This document shows, piece after piece, positions 1-8,680 of a DNA stretch of 23,284 nt (its first letter is position 1; each line of letters opens with the position of its first letter). The position numbers and the translations under genes were made by a program. The stretch is from a virus: positions 1-23,284 of IMG/VR virus record IMGVR_UViG_3300049893_002614, one strand, 5' to 3'. The notes below the pieces were generated by a model, which saw only the letters and a program-made list of their open reading frames with translations, did not search any database and was not told the DNA's origin.

Positions 1-1170
1 GAATACTCCCTCTACAAAGCCGATACCGTCGCCATGATGATCGGCATGTCCCAAAGCACCTCCCGCCTCGAAATCTCCCGCACCCGCCGCAAATGGTTCG
101 AAAACATGCCCAAACGCATCACCGACCTCGGACTGCCCGCCGCCCACCTCCCCTACGGCTACCGCAAACCCGCCGGGCACGCACACGACCCCAAAGCCAT
201 CCCCGAACCCGATCCCCTCCTCGCCCCGCATATTATCAAAATCAAAGATTTGCACCTTTCCGGCTACTCCACCACCCAACTCCGGGATGTTCTGGAAAAA
301 TCGCTCCTAGCCCCGCCTAGGGGCAAACAGTGGTATCTCCAGACCATTCGGGACATCCTCAAAAACCCATTCTACGCAGGCATCGTCCAATTTGGCAAAT
401 CCCGCGTCATCCTGGACCCGCAAACGGGCGCCCGCAAACGTGACCGCCGCATCCCCCCCAGCCGTGTCAGCGCCAACACCGGCAAACACATCCCCCTCTG
501 GGATGCCCCCACCCACCAAGCCATCCTGCTCGAATTCAAACGCCGCGCCAAATCCTACCGCGGGCGCTCAAACAACCAATTCACCGGGCTCGTCAAATGT
601 GGGCTTTGCGGCGCCTCCATGTGGCGGCAGGAAAACGGCCCCCGCCAATATCGCCTCATCTGGCGCTGTTCCTCCAGACACCAACGGCTGACCGCTGACC
701 GCCAAACGCTGAACGCTCCTTGCCACAACACCCTCCCCCACTCCATCCTCCTCCAAAAAATCGCCGCCGCCCTCGAAACCGCCCTCCAGCCTGGCAACTC
801 GCACCCGCAACCTGAAACCCTGCCCCTGCCATCTGCTCCTTCAGCCCTCAGCCTTCAACCTTCAGCCTTGCAAAATCAACTCACCCGCCTCGAAGACGCC
901 TACCTTGCCGGGCAATTCGACCTCCCCACCTACACCCGCCGCCGCGCCGCCCTCCTCGCCCAAATCGAACAAGCCCAAGCCGAAGCCGAAAAACAAAAAA
1001 CGCTGGCAACCCAGCGTCAACAAATCCTGCGTCATATGACCGAACTAAAACGTCAGACCTCCCTCTCCGAATGGCTCCTCCACAACCCCCCCGCCGAAAC
1101 CAACCACACCCTCCACCTGCTCCTCACCTCCATCACCATCGGCGAAACCCTCGAACTGCAATTCCGCTAA
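1..1170 (+). CDS. Large serine recombinase, 3' part (probable phage integrase)
   Basis: The reading frame is open from base 1, so the gene is cut by the window edge and its N-terminal catalytic resolvase domain (with the nucleophilic serine) is not visible. What remains is the end of the long connecting helix, then a 'Recombinase' DNA-binding domain beginning near the PYGYRKP motif (nt 150-170). A zinc-ribbon domain follows, with cysteines CGLC (nt 598-609), a third Cys at nt 667-669 and a fourth at nt 721-723. A Pro/Ser/Ala-rich linker leads to a C-terminal coiled coil (nt 870-1060). This is the architecture of large serine integrases, which recombine attP with attB without host factors. Two heptamer-repeat tracts lie inside the zinc-ribbon loop and the linker. 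It is convergent with the phage late genes and ends at a terminator. A transposon-type recombinase is an alternative. Confidence 0.88.
   Translation, partial: EYSLYKADTVAMMIGMSQSTSRLEISRTRRKWFENMPKRITDLGLPAAHLPYGYRKPAGHAHDPKAIPEPDPLLAPHIIKIKDLHLSGYSTTQLRDVLEKSLLAPPRGKQWYLQTIRDILKNPFYAGIVQFGKSRVILDPQTGARKRDRRIPPSRVSANTGKHIPLWDAPTHQAILLEFKRRAKSYRGRSNNQFTGLVKCGLCGASMWRQENGPRQYRLIWRCSSRHQRLTADRQTLNAPCHNTLPHSILLQKIAAALETALQPGNSHPQPETLPLPSAPSALSLQPSALQNQLTRLEDAYLAGQFDLPTYTRRRAALLAQIEQAQAEAEKQKTLATQRQQILRHMTELKRQTSLSEWLLHNPPAETNHTLHLLLTSITIGETLELQFR
685..719 (+). repeat. Heptamer tandem tract 1, inside recombinase gene
   Basis: Five consecutive 7-bp units of the form C/A-CGCTGA (CGGCTGA, CCGCTGA, CCGCCAA, ACGCTGA, ACGCTCC). 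They lie between the third and fourth zinc-ribbon cysteine codons, so they lengthen that loop. Confidence 0.7.
794..868 (+). repeat. Heptamer tandem tract 2, inside recombinase gene
   Basis: Units TCAGCCC, TCAGCCT, TCAACCT, TCAGCCT occupy 841-868. A more degenerate 7-bp period can be followed back to about 794. The tract encodes the Pro/Ser/Ala/Leu-rich linker between the zinc ribbon and the coiled coil. Confidence 0.65.
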
Positions 1171-1174
1171 AACA

Positions 1175-1200
1175 AAAAACCCGCCTTACAGCGGGTTTTT
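1175..1200. terminator. Bidirectional intrinsic terminator
   Basis: A 10-bp perfect stem pairs AAAAACCCGC (1175-1184) with GCGGGTTTTT (1191-1200) around the 6-nt loop CTTACA. It ends in a T-run read from either strand. It sits 4 nt after the recombinase stop codon and 46 nt after the stop of the last late gene, so it probably ends both convergent transcripts. Confidence 0.9.
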
Positions 1201-1246
1201 CTAAAAAGCCCCTTGGCAATGACCATCCACAACCTCCCTCACACCG

Positions 1247-3163
1247 CTACAGATACGCACATACTGCTTTGATCACCGTCGCCGCGCTTGCGCCTTGTAC
1301 CTGCAACGATCCCGCCGTCGGCGCCGTGGTGCGGATGACCAGATAATAGGTGGTCTTGGCTGTGAGTGCCAAAATTTTCGGGAACATGCTCACAAATTTA
1401 TTGATAATCAAATTGCCGCCACTGTCCTTGCCTGCGTTGATCGAGTTTATGGCTGTAAACTCCGCATCCGATTCAGAGTTGTTTGCCGTGGATAAACTGA
1501 TGTTCGCGTTCGCGAAGTCATCCACAGTTGTGGCGGCTCGCAGATTTCCACGATAGGCGACTCGCCAAACTCCGATAGGCAGGACGATTGTAGGCAAGCT
1601 TCCTGAGTCCATACTGTTATACCAGGTGTTTTGCGCCGGGCTGGTTTTTGTGTAGGTCGTGGTATTGCTGGTTACCACGCTCCATTTGTCCGGGTTCGGC
1701 GGGAAACCGTCTGGTGCCTTGACCTTGGAAAGATACGGCGCCGTGATCGCCGAGTTCGCCAGGTCATAGTCGGTGCCGCCATAAATATCCACCGGCGTGC
1801 GATTATTGCCTGCGTCGTAACTGCCGATCTTGACGATGATGCCGTAAAATGTTGTGCTGTTGTTGGTGCATTTGACCTTATTTCCCAGCTGGTAATCCGG
1901 GTTGGACGTGATATTGCCACTGACGTAGATTTGGTAGACCGGATCGTCTGCACTGGCAAAAGTCCAGGTCTCCAGCATCTCCTGCCAGCCATTCCACACC
2001 AGAGAGGCTACTTTGGCTGTGCCATTGACATCCAATTTACGACTGGGGGCGTTTGTGCCGATGCCTACCCTGTCTGTGCTGGCATCCGTATAAAGCAGGT
2101 TGGCATCGGTATCGCCATGCACGGCGACATCGGTATTGGCGTTGTCTCCGTTGAGATGGATCAAAGACTTTGAAGCATAAATCAAATTGTCCCCATTGAT
2201 CGCCTCCACCTGCATGACATTGGCTTTGATTTGAATTGTTCCCCCACCGATCGCAAGCGACGAGAGCAATTCAGGAAAGGCAGTCTCCAGGGGCAACACC
2301 TCCACGTCGTCCATATACGAAACACTGCTGGTGGAGGTCAACTTCAAAGAGACGCTAGTGGTCGAACCCGGCAAGGGTAAATAAAACGTTACCCATTTCC
2401 CCCCTGTGGCTGGTATCTCATCCAGTATCAATGTTACCGCCCCGACCGCGATCAGATTTGACAACCCCGAACATTTGATTTTTATTTTCACGACCACGCC
2501 GCTGGTCGCTACTGGAAACGTTTGGGAGAGATAGTCTGACGTGGTGGCATTCGTGAATTTTGCGGCATACCCACCTTGATAACCTTCACCATTGCCGGAA
2601 ATCGAGATATGACCACCTGGATCGGTCTCTGTCCAACCGGTAAAATCCCCGGTCTCGAAATTCCCATTGGAAATCAGACTGCTGACAGAATCCAGGATAA
2701 AGGTTTGTAACTTCAACGTCTTTTGCGTGATGCCCGTTTCAGGAGTCAGTGAGATAACCCCATATTGATTGTTTTGAGAATCAAAAAATGTAATTGCGTC
2801 ACCGGCGTCCGGCATTGTGATCCCGTTCGCATCGAGCAACACCGCACCGCCGCCTGCCAGCAATTTTCCATCATCCGCGCTGACATAAAACTGCGGCGTA
2901 CCATTCAAGTCAAACCCTGCCAGGTGCGCATGGATGCCATACGTCTCGAATAGGTCAATCGCACTCATGATCATCCGCAGTTTTCCGCTTGCGTCCACCG
3001 CGCGATACTGCAACTCGCCGATCTCCTGCGCCACATCCGCCAGGCTCTGCACGCGCACAAACGCGCCGCCCACCTGTTGCAAAATGGCTTGCTGGTTCAA
3101 AAGTTGTGCGCCCAACGACTGCGGGCTGGCCTGCCGTTGCAAAAAATCCTCAAAAAAACTCAT
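1247..3163 (-). CDS. Tail fibre / receptor-binding-type protein with carbohydrate-binding-like module
   Basis: This 638-aa protein is the last gene of the late operon, where receptor-binding proteins usually lie. Residues 1-70 are helical and probably anchor it to the tail tip. Residues about 164-292 read as a carbohydrate-binding jelly roll of the CBM4/9 type: it opens NGNFETGDFTGW and closes with a YMDDVEVLPLE segment. Residues 366-381 (VGIGTNAPSRKLDVNG) are a motif common in phage tail fibres and other trimeric fibrous proteins. The C-terminal 250 residues are beta-rich and not recognised. The ATG overlaps the stop of the upstream gene (ATGA), with GGAG five bases before it. No catalytic motif is seen, so binding rather than hydrolysis is inferred. 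It ends with TAG. Confidence 0.78.
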   Translation of the reverse strand: MSFFEDFLQRQASPQSLGAQLLNQQAILQQVGGAFVRVQSLADVAQEIGELQYRAVDASGKLRMIMSAIDLFETYGIHAHLAGFDLNGTPQFYVSADDGKLLAGGGAVLLDANGITMPDAGDAITFFDSQNNQYGVISLTPETGITQKTLKLQTFILDSVSSLISNGNFETGDFTGWTETDPGGHISISGNGEGYQGGYAAKFTNATTSDYLSQTFPVATSGVVVKIKIKCSGLSNLIAVGAVTLILDEIPATGGKWVTFYLPLPGSTTSVSLKLTSTSSVSYMDDVEVLPLETAFPELLSSLAIGGGTIQIKANVMQVEAINGDNLIYASKSLIHLNGDNANTDVAVHGDTDANLLYTDASTDRVGIGTNAPSRKLDVNGTAKVASLVWNGWQEMLETWTFASADDPVYQIYVSGNITSNPDYQLGNKVKCTNNSTTFYGIIVKIGSYDAGNNRTPVDIYGGTDYDLANSAITAPYLSKVKAPDGFPPNPDKWSVVTSNTTTYTKTSPAQNTWYNSMDSGSLPTIVLPIGVWRVAYRGNLRAATTVDDFANANISLSTANNSESDAEFTAINSINAGKDSGGNLIINKFVSMFPKILALTAKTTYYLVIRTTAPTAGSLQVQGASAATVIKAVCAYL

Positions 3164-4200
3164 AGCGTCTCCATTTTGACTGTCAGTAGATTCGAGCTCT
3201 CGCTATACGCCATCGCCAGAATGCGCGCCAATCCACGCCAGCCCTGCGTCCCGCCCGGCAGGATTGCATCCGGTAAATGCACATAGGCTGTATTCCCAAG
3301 CCGTGCGTTTTGAAACGCCTCGCCTTTGTCCAGGATATGCAGAACAAAAGACAGCTTCGGCGACCTGGCATAACTCAAATAATTCTGGCTGTACAAATTG
3401 AGCGTGCTTTGCTCCACGACGCCCCGGAACTGCACCTTCTCCGAGCGCAGGCGATAAGCCCGCGCTGACGCTTCATCCAAATAGACCGGTGAGTACAACC
3501 GGCTGACCGGGTCGCTCTGATCGTTCATCCCGACCACCTGGTTTACGATCTTCCCCTCATACGTCCCGCCCTGTAAAATGGCATTGCCCGTCCTGCCGTT
3601 CTCGTCGCGCGTGTAGTACAGATAATTTGTCTCCAATCCCAGGCGTTGAGCAATATCCAAATAAATCACCAGCCGCCCATCAGCGTCTTTTTCCGGGCGC
3701 ACCTGCATTTCCGCTCCCGACCGTTCCAACAACGACTTGAACTGCTCCCAGTAATTTCGATCATCAAGCGTTGCCTGCCGCGTCGTTGGGTCGGCGCGGG
3801 ACACATCCCCGATGCGCAAAAACAGATCGTCTCCGGCATTACACAACTCGATGATCCTCGCCGCAATTTGACCCACTGAGCCGGAGAGCGTCATCGTTGT
3901 ATCGGGCATCCGCAGACTCAGCAGATACTCCATGTTATAGGCTGTGACCTGCACCGGCGACGCAATACTCCACGGCGTATCCAGCATCCCGGCCCAATTG
4001 GGCAAGCGCGGGTGGTTCACCAACACCATGCGCCCAAATTGCATCCAGGGTTGGAGCGCCTGCGCGTCGGTCAAGGTCAAGGTCGTGGAACCGCCACCGT
4101 TCACTGACGGGTTGCCTGCCAGCATCCAGCCCCGGTCAATCATCAGGCTGGCTTCCCCCTCGCTGACATGATTACGTCCAAAAAAGAGCGCCCGACTCAT
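3160..4200 (-). CDS. Siphovirus Gp37-like tail/baseplate protein
   Basis: A 346-aa protein that resembles the Gp37-like family of siphovirus minor tail proteins (ReqiPepy6 Gp37 type), which sit at the tail tip between the distal tail protein and the fibres. Supporting segments are the N-terminal beta region with NWAGMLDTPW, YNMEYLLSLR, and the central DRNYWEQFKSLLERSGAEM helix-strand unit followed by a DIAQRLG strand. The open frame extends 32 codons further upstream, but the ATG at 4200 is preferred. It overlaps the stop codon of the preceding gene as ATGA, and GGAGG lies 6 bases before it. Its own stop overlaps the next gene in the same way, so the tail-tip genes are translationally coupled. 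The family call is from memory of sequence patterns. Confidence 0.7.
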   Translation of the reverse strand: MSRALFFGRNHVSEGEASLMIDRGWMLAGNPSVNGGGSTTLTLTDAQALQPWMQFGRMVLVNHPRLPNWAGMLDTPWSIASPVQVTAYNMEYLLSLRMPDTTMTLSGSVGQIAARIIELCNAGDDLFLRIGDVSRADPTTRQATLDDRNYWEQFKSLLERSGAEMQVRPEKDADGRLVIYLDIAQRLGLETNYLYYTRDENGRTGNAILQGGTYEGKIVNQVVGMNDQSDPVSRLYSPVYLDEASARAYRLRSEKVQFRGVVEQSTLNLYSQNYLSYARSPKLSFVLHILDKGEAFQNARLGNTAYVHLPDAILPGGTQGWRGLARILAMAYSESSNLLTVKMETL

Positions 4201-6371
4201 AACCGCCTCCGATACCAACTCAAATTCGCCTGTAACGTTCCTACATCGGCCGCCGCCGCAGTCAGGGCGTTGTCGCCCTTCTGCAAACGCAGCCACGTGC
4301 CGCGGCTCTCATCGTTCAACGTCAAGGCGGCGTGGGCATTGACGCCATCGTAACGCACAGTATGCGCCTCACCGTCCAACACCAGCGCCAGGTTTGTCAA
4401 CATCGGCATGGTCAACCCGATGGCATCGCCATTCCCGCCGTGGCTCAAAGTCAAGTTCAGGTGGTTGTTGATTTGTTGCGCGCTGAGCGTGCCGGTCGGC
4501 AGGTTGGCACTCACGAAATTCACCGTCAACGTGAGGATTTCAAAACGCGCCTTCTCCGCCGCCCCTGCCGCAACCGAGCCATCAAATAGGAATCGCATCC
4601 ATCGCACACTGCTCATTGCGTCGGCGCTGTGGGTGCCAAGCGCCGTCCAGACACTCGCACTCCCTGGGCTGGATTCGTTCCAAATGTTGGAATAGGCCGC
4701 CCCATCTGCCGCAATTTGCAACGCCGCTGTAGCCGGAAACGAAGTGCCACTGCGATATTTCTGCCCCGTGGTCGTGGTCGTGTTGATGCCACACGCCCGA
4801 TATAGCATCCAGGCCAGCGTCGCTTTCTCCGAAACATATCCGATGCCCTTGATGTAACTCTCCATTGCCATGCCCATTGCCGGATCGCCAATTGCCGCCA
4901 ACTGCTTGTACAGGTAATTCACGGTGTTCTTGCCACCCGTACCTGCCAAGAGTTGCGGTGTGAAACCGCCAGTCCGGCCGGTCATCAAAAGATCGTAAAA
5001 ATTGCTGGTCGCATCATAAACCCAGGAACTGTTGCTCGAGCTGTCCAGCCGGAATAAGGGCTTACGGTCGTCATAGCGCGCATCACTGCTGGCAGGGTTC
5101 ACCGCCACGGCATTCCCATAGCACACCACAACCACGTGCTCCATATAGATAAATACATCATTGCTGGCATGTGCCTGGAGCGTGCTTCCCAACACTCCGC
5201 GCGCGGTGACCGCCAGGCGATAATTCTTCAAATCCTTGCCGCGGTATTTGATCCATTCCGTACCATGCACCAGGATGCCCTCGTCAGGCATGGACTGCAA
5301 GGCGCTCAGGCTGTCCGGCGTTTGCGCGAACTCAATGTAACTGATGCTTCCCCCGCTGGCAATGGCGGTCCGCAAAAGCAGTTGAAATCCGGCATTGATC
5401 GTCACATTGAACCACACCTTGGTGTTGGCGTTGTTCATGCTGGCAATCCAGCGATTTGCTTCCTTGCCATCCAAAAACACCCGCAAATCGTCGCCGTTCG
5501 CCAACACATAACTCAATTTGATTTCCGCATTGTCCGCCTGGCTGGCCGCACTCGTGCCGCCAATGCCGCGCACCACCCCGGTCAGGTTTCCAGACGTGGT
5601 GCCGGTCTTGCCTGTCCAGCGGATCTGCTCCGTCCCAACATAGCCCATCCCGGCGCTGGGTATGGCGCCTGTCACCGTATCATATGGGATGGTGGTTGCC
5701 CCCGCGGTGATCCCTCCCACCTGGTTGATCTGGCATTTGTTGCCGTTATCAGCAATCAACGCCGCCGTGTCCAGCGTGATGCACCACGGCCCGTACCCCA
5801 GCGCCTTGACCGTCTGCGGTGCATTGAGCAGGGCATACGGCTTCTGGTAGGCATAGCCTCCCGGCGGGGCAGACATACTCAGGGTGACAGAAAGCGGGGT
5901 TTCGTCATCCCCCGCCAGGTTCAAGGTATAGTTCCCACCGGTGCCTGTCAAATTCCAGACATACGTATCGGCGGTCACAGCCCGCCACGCCGTCCAACCG
6001 GTGTTCAGGGTGGCGATGAAATACATCGGCGCTTCAGGGTCCTGCACCAGATTGATAGCCCGGCAGGGTTTATAGTAATTCAACGCCTCGTCACTGTAGG
6101 TGACGACCAGGTCCCCATACGTCCCGCGCTTGAACCAGCGTTTCAACTGGGCGATCAAGCTCTGCCGGTTGGCATAATTTTGGATGCGAATCGAAAGCAC
6201 CACGGTATGCGCCTCCACCGTATACAGCCCGGCATCCTCCGCATCGGCATTGGGTTGCGCCAAAAACACCGGTTGCGCCGCCGGTAAACTGTTCGGGTTG
6301 AGGACGACGGCCCGATAGTTTGTGCCGTCATTGATGGCGTTGCCGCCGAAGGTTTGGGCAATTCTCAACAT
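4197..6371 (-). CDS. Distal tail (Dit)-like protein with internal insert
   Basis: A 724-aa protein directly after the tape measure gene, the canonical position of the distal tail protein that caps the tube and carries the fibres. Residues 1-165 look like the Dit N-terminal ring domain. The last ~110 residues, ending WLRLQKGDNALTA...LSWYRRRL, look like the galectin-type C-terminal domain, in which a W.RL..G.N.L strand is typical. Between them lie two copies of a small module with the pattern GTE.I.Y/W.GK....V..RG..G (residues about 248-280 and 372-402), which is also found in other phage tail proteins. It is much longer than a minimal Dit (about 250 aa), consistent with an 'evolved' Dit carrying extra modules. 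The Shine-Dalgarno is weak (GGAA, 13 bases upstream). Confidence 0.68.
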   Translation of the reverse strand: MLRIAQTFGGNAINDGTNYRAVVLNPNSLPAAQPVFLAQPNADAEDAGLYTVEAHTVVLSIRIQNYANRQSLIAQLKRWFKRGTYGDLVVTYSDEALNYYKPCRAINLVQDPEAPMYFIATLNTGWTAWRAVTADTYVWNLTGTGGNYTLNLAGDDETPLSVTLSMSAPPGGYAYQKPYALLNAPQTVKALGYGPWCITLDTAALIADNGNKCQINQVGGITAGATTIPYDTVTGAIPSAGMGYVGTEQIRWTGKTGTTSGNLTGVVRGIGGTSAASQADNAEIKLSYVLANGDDLRVFLDGKEANRWIASMNNANTKVWFNVTINAGFQLLLRTAIASGGSISYIEFAQTPDSLSALQSMPDEGILVHGTEWIKYRGKDLKNYRLAVTARGVLGSTLQAHASNDVFIYMEHVVVVCYGNAVAVNPASSDARYDDRKPLFRLDSSSNSSWVYDATSNFYDLLMTGRTGGFTPQLLAGTGGKNTVNYLYKQLAAIGDPAMGMAMESYIKGIGYVSEKATLAWMLYRACGINTTTTTGQKYRSGTSFPATAALQIAADGAAYSNIWNESSPGSASVWTALGTHSADAMSSVRWMRFLFDGSVAAGAAEKARFEILTLTVNFVSANLPTGTLSAQQINNHLNLTLSHGGNGDAIGLTMPMLTNLALVLDGEAHTVRYDGVNAHAALTLNDESRGTWLRLQKGDNALTAAAADVGTLQANLSWYRRRL

Positions 6372-6398
6372 AATCGGATTGTTTCCATAGCAACGCGC

Positions 6399-8666
6399 CT
6401 AATACGAGCGCCCTTTCAGCGCGGCGCCCAGGCTTCCCGCCGGGGTCTCCCCGCGTAAAATGACATTTCCAAAAACCTGCACCGAACTATTTTGCGACTG
6501 ATCCACCGTCCCGTACCCCAGCGGTGCGCCGGTCGGTTGCATGGTCAAACCCTGCGCCAGCACCGGCAGTTGTTGATTGAGTTCCCGCAGGGCGCGCGTG
6601 ATCCCCACCAAGCCCACCTCGAACGGCGTCGGCGAACCCGGCATAAATACATCCGGAACTTCCAGGTTGTTCAACGTGTCCGCCATCAACAGCAGGTAAT
6701 CAATCACTCCGCTGATGACATCGGCGATGCCCTGGAATGCCGGGGTGAGATTTTTGTTCACGAAATTTGCCAGCCACTCGAAGATCGGCCGGATGTTCTT
6801 ATCAATGAAATCATTGACCGCCCGAAAGATCGGCAGGACGTTGTCGCTCAACATCGCCCAGACGCTTCGCAACGCCGGGAGCAAATTGTTTTCCCAGATG
6901 GCCGCCAATGTCCGCAGGATCAGACCAAAAACGGCGTCCAAAAACGTGGCAATGGCTTGAAACAGCGGAAAGACATAATTGCTGAGAAACGCCCAGATGG
7001 TTTGCAACGCGGGCAATAACGTGCCAGTCCAGTATGCAGTCACGATCTCAATCGCCGCCGGGATCGCCACCGACAAAAAGTTCCAAAGCGTTTCCAGCGC
7101 CGGTCGTAAATAATTCTCCCAGATGTTCGTCAGGGTGTCGCGGATTCCGCCCCAGTTACCCGCCCAGGCCGCCGAGAGCAAGCCCACTACCGCGACGATG
7201 GCGCCGATAATCAGCGTCACCGGGTTGAGCGCCGCGATAATTCCAGCAATGGCACCCACGATCCCAGCCGCCGCCAACGCCGCCCCGATCCCGATCAAGG
7301 CCGCTTTGATTTCCTGGGCGTGCGTCGTCACGAAGGGGATCAACGTCTCAAAAATAAATTTGCGGATGGTCTCGAAAAACGCCACCATGCCCGCCGCATT
7401 CTGCGAGCCAAATATGGACGCCAGCGCGCCTTCAAAATCGCCGCTGACCAGCTTCCCGATCACCTCCACCGCCACACTCACCACGTCCCGAATCACCGCG
7501 CCGATCTCGGTCAGGCGCGCCTTGAACTCATCCGACTTGAATAAATCCTGTAACGCGCTGGCCACTTCTTGAAACGCCGGTAGAAACTCCGCCGCCAGGG
7601 TGCCCAGCGTCCCCTTGAGTCCCGCCTGCAAACTAGCCATCGTGTCACCGAAACCTTCCAGTCCGGCCACGGCGTCTTCGTCCATGACAGCCCCCACGTC
7701 ATGGGCTTGTTGCGCCAACTGCGCCAGTTCGCTTGACCCGGCTTTGATCAGCGGGTTTAGCTCCTGGGCGCTCTTGCCGAATAATTCCATTGCCAGGGCG
7801 TCGCGCTCGGCTGGGTTTTCGATGGCACCCAAAGCATCCAATAACTCCAGAAACACATCTTCCTGGTTGCGCAGGTTACCGTTGACATCAGTAACCGAAA
7901 CGCCCAACCGCTCGAACGCCTCTTCTTGCGTTTTTGAGCCTTCCGCCGCCGCGTCCATCGAGCGGATTAGCCGGGCTTGCGCGCCGGTGATCGTATCGAG
8001 ACTCGTCCCGACCTGGTCGCCAACGTATTGCAATTCCTGCAACCGCTCGACGCTGATGCCGGTCTTGGCAGACATATCCACCAACTCGCCCGCCGCCTCC
8101 GCCGCGTTGAACACTAATCCACCGATTGCCACTGCCGCCCCCGCGACGGCCACCGCCAAACCTGCCACCACAGTCACAACCCCGGCGGCAATACCTTTCA
8201 TCCCTGCCAGAACATCCTGAAACGAAACCAGCTTTTCACTGGTCTCGTCGGTCTGATCTCCCAGGTCATCCACCGAATCGGATGTCGCTTCGGTGCCGCT
8301 TTGCATTTTATCCAGCGCGTTTTCCGTTTCGCCCAATTCGCGTTCCATTTTGTTGAGCGTTTCAGTCTCTTTATTGAGATCGGTTTCCAGCTTGTTCGCC
8401 GCCAGGCTATTCTCCCCTTTCTCGCGCTTGACGCGCTCCCACTCCGCCCGCGTCGCCGCCACCTTTTGCTTCTGTACATCAATCGAACTGTTCAGCATGT
8501 TGATGCGCTGTTCCAACAGCGTGGAATCCTGCGTCCAGTCTGCCATTGTCGCGGCCGCGGCTTTGAACCCGCTTTCCAGGCGTCGCAGTTCGCTGTTCAT
8601 CTGCCGAATACCGCTCTGGAATTCGGAGGTATCAATTTTGGGTTTGGCGCCAAGGGTGTTAGTCAT
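6399..8666 (-). CDS. Tape measure protein
   Basis: A 755-aa protein typical of tape measures, which set tail length and are injected with the DNA. Residues 10-125 form a charged coiled coil. Residues 152-187 are a strongly hydrophobic Ala/Val/Gly stretch. The next part resembles the PhageMin_Tail region (about residues 195-320). A second long hydrophobic stretch lies around residues 435-490. The C-terminal third contains three clear copies of a W-rich unit of the form IWxxxLxPALxxxWxFLS, usual in tape measures. Using the known ratio of about 0.15 nm per residue, a tail near 110 nm is expected. It lies between the chaperone/gp10-like genes and Dit, as expected. It ends with TAG. The sequence from that codon to the Dit start is in the same frame. 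Confidence 0.92.
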   Translation of the reverse strand: MTNTLGAKPKIDTSEFQSGIRQMNSELRRLESGFKAAAATMADWTQDSTLLEQRINMLNSSIDVQKQKVAATRAEWERVKREKGENSLAANKLETDLNKETETLNKMERELGETENALDKMQSGTEATSDSVDDLGDQTDETSEKLVSFQDVLAGMKGIAAGVVTVVAGLAVAVAGAAVAIGGLVFNAAEAAGELVDMSAKTGISVERLQELQYVGDQVGTSLDTITGAQARLIRSMDAAAEGSKTQEEAFERLGVSVTDVNGNLRNQEDVFLELLDALGAIENPAERDALAMELFGKSAQELNPLIKAGSSELAQLAQQAHDVGAVMDEDAVAGLEGFGDTMASLQAGLKGTLGTLAAEFLPAFQEVASALQDLFKSDEFKARLTEIGAVIRDVVSVAVEVIGKLVSGDFEGALASIFGSQNAAGMVAFFETIRKFIFETLIPFVTTHAQEIKAALIGIGAALAAAGIVGAIAGIIAALNPVTLIIGAIVAVVGLLSAAWAGNWGGIRDTLTNIWENYLRPALETLWNFLSVAIPAAIEIVTAYWTGTLLPALQTIWAFLSNYVFPLFQAIATFLDAVFGLILRTLAAIWENNLLPALRSVWAMLSDNVLPIFRAVNDFIDKNIRPIFEWLANFVNKNLTPAFQGIADVISGVIDYLLLMADTLNNLEVPDVFMPGSPTPFEVGLVGITRALRELNQQLPVLAQGLTMQPTGAPLGYGTVDQSQNSSVQVFGNVILRGETPAGSLGAALKGRSY

Positions 8667-8680
8667 AAGTCAACGCTCGC

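Noticed and set aside
1631-2173. Plus-strand open frame of 180 codons opposite the fibre gene
   Set aside because: No recognisable domain; it is antisense to a well supported fibre gene.
1247-3163. Fibre gene as target of a diversity-generating retroelement
   Set aside because: No reverse transcriptase and no template-repeat copy of the fibre end are visible in the window.
5136-6287. Long plus-strand open frame (383 codons) opposite the Dit-like gene
   Set aside because: Its protein is Arg/His/Pro-rich and has no domain pattern. It mirrors a convincing minus-strand gene and breaks the operon direction.
7600-8220. Plus-strand open frame of about 200 codons opposite the tape measure gene
   Set aside because: Ser/Ala/Pro-rich shadow of the tape measure codons, with no ribosome site in operon context.
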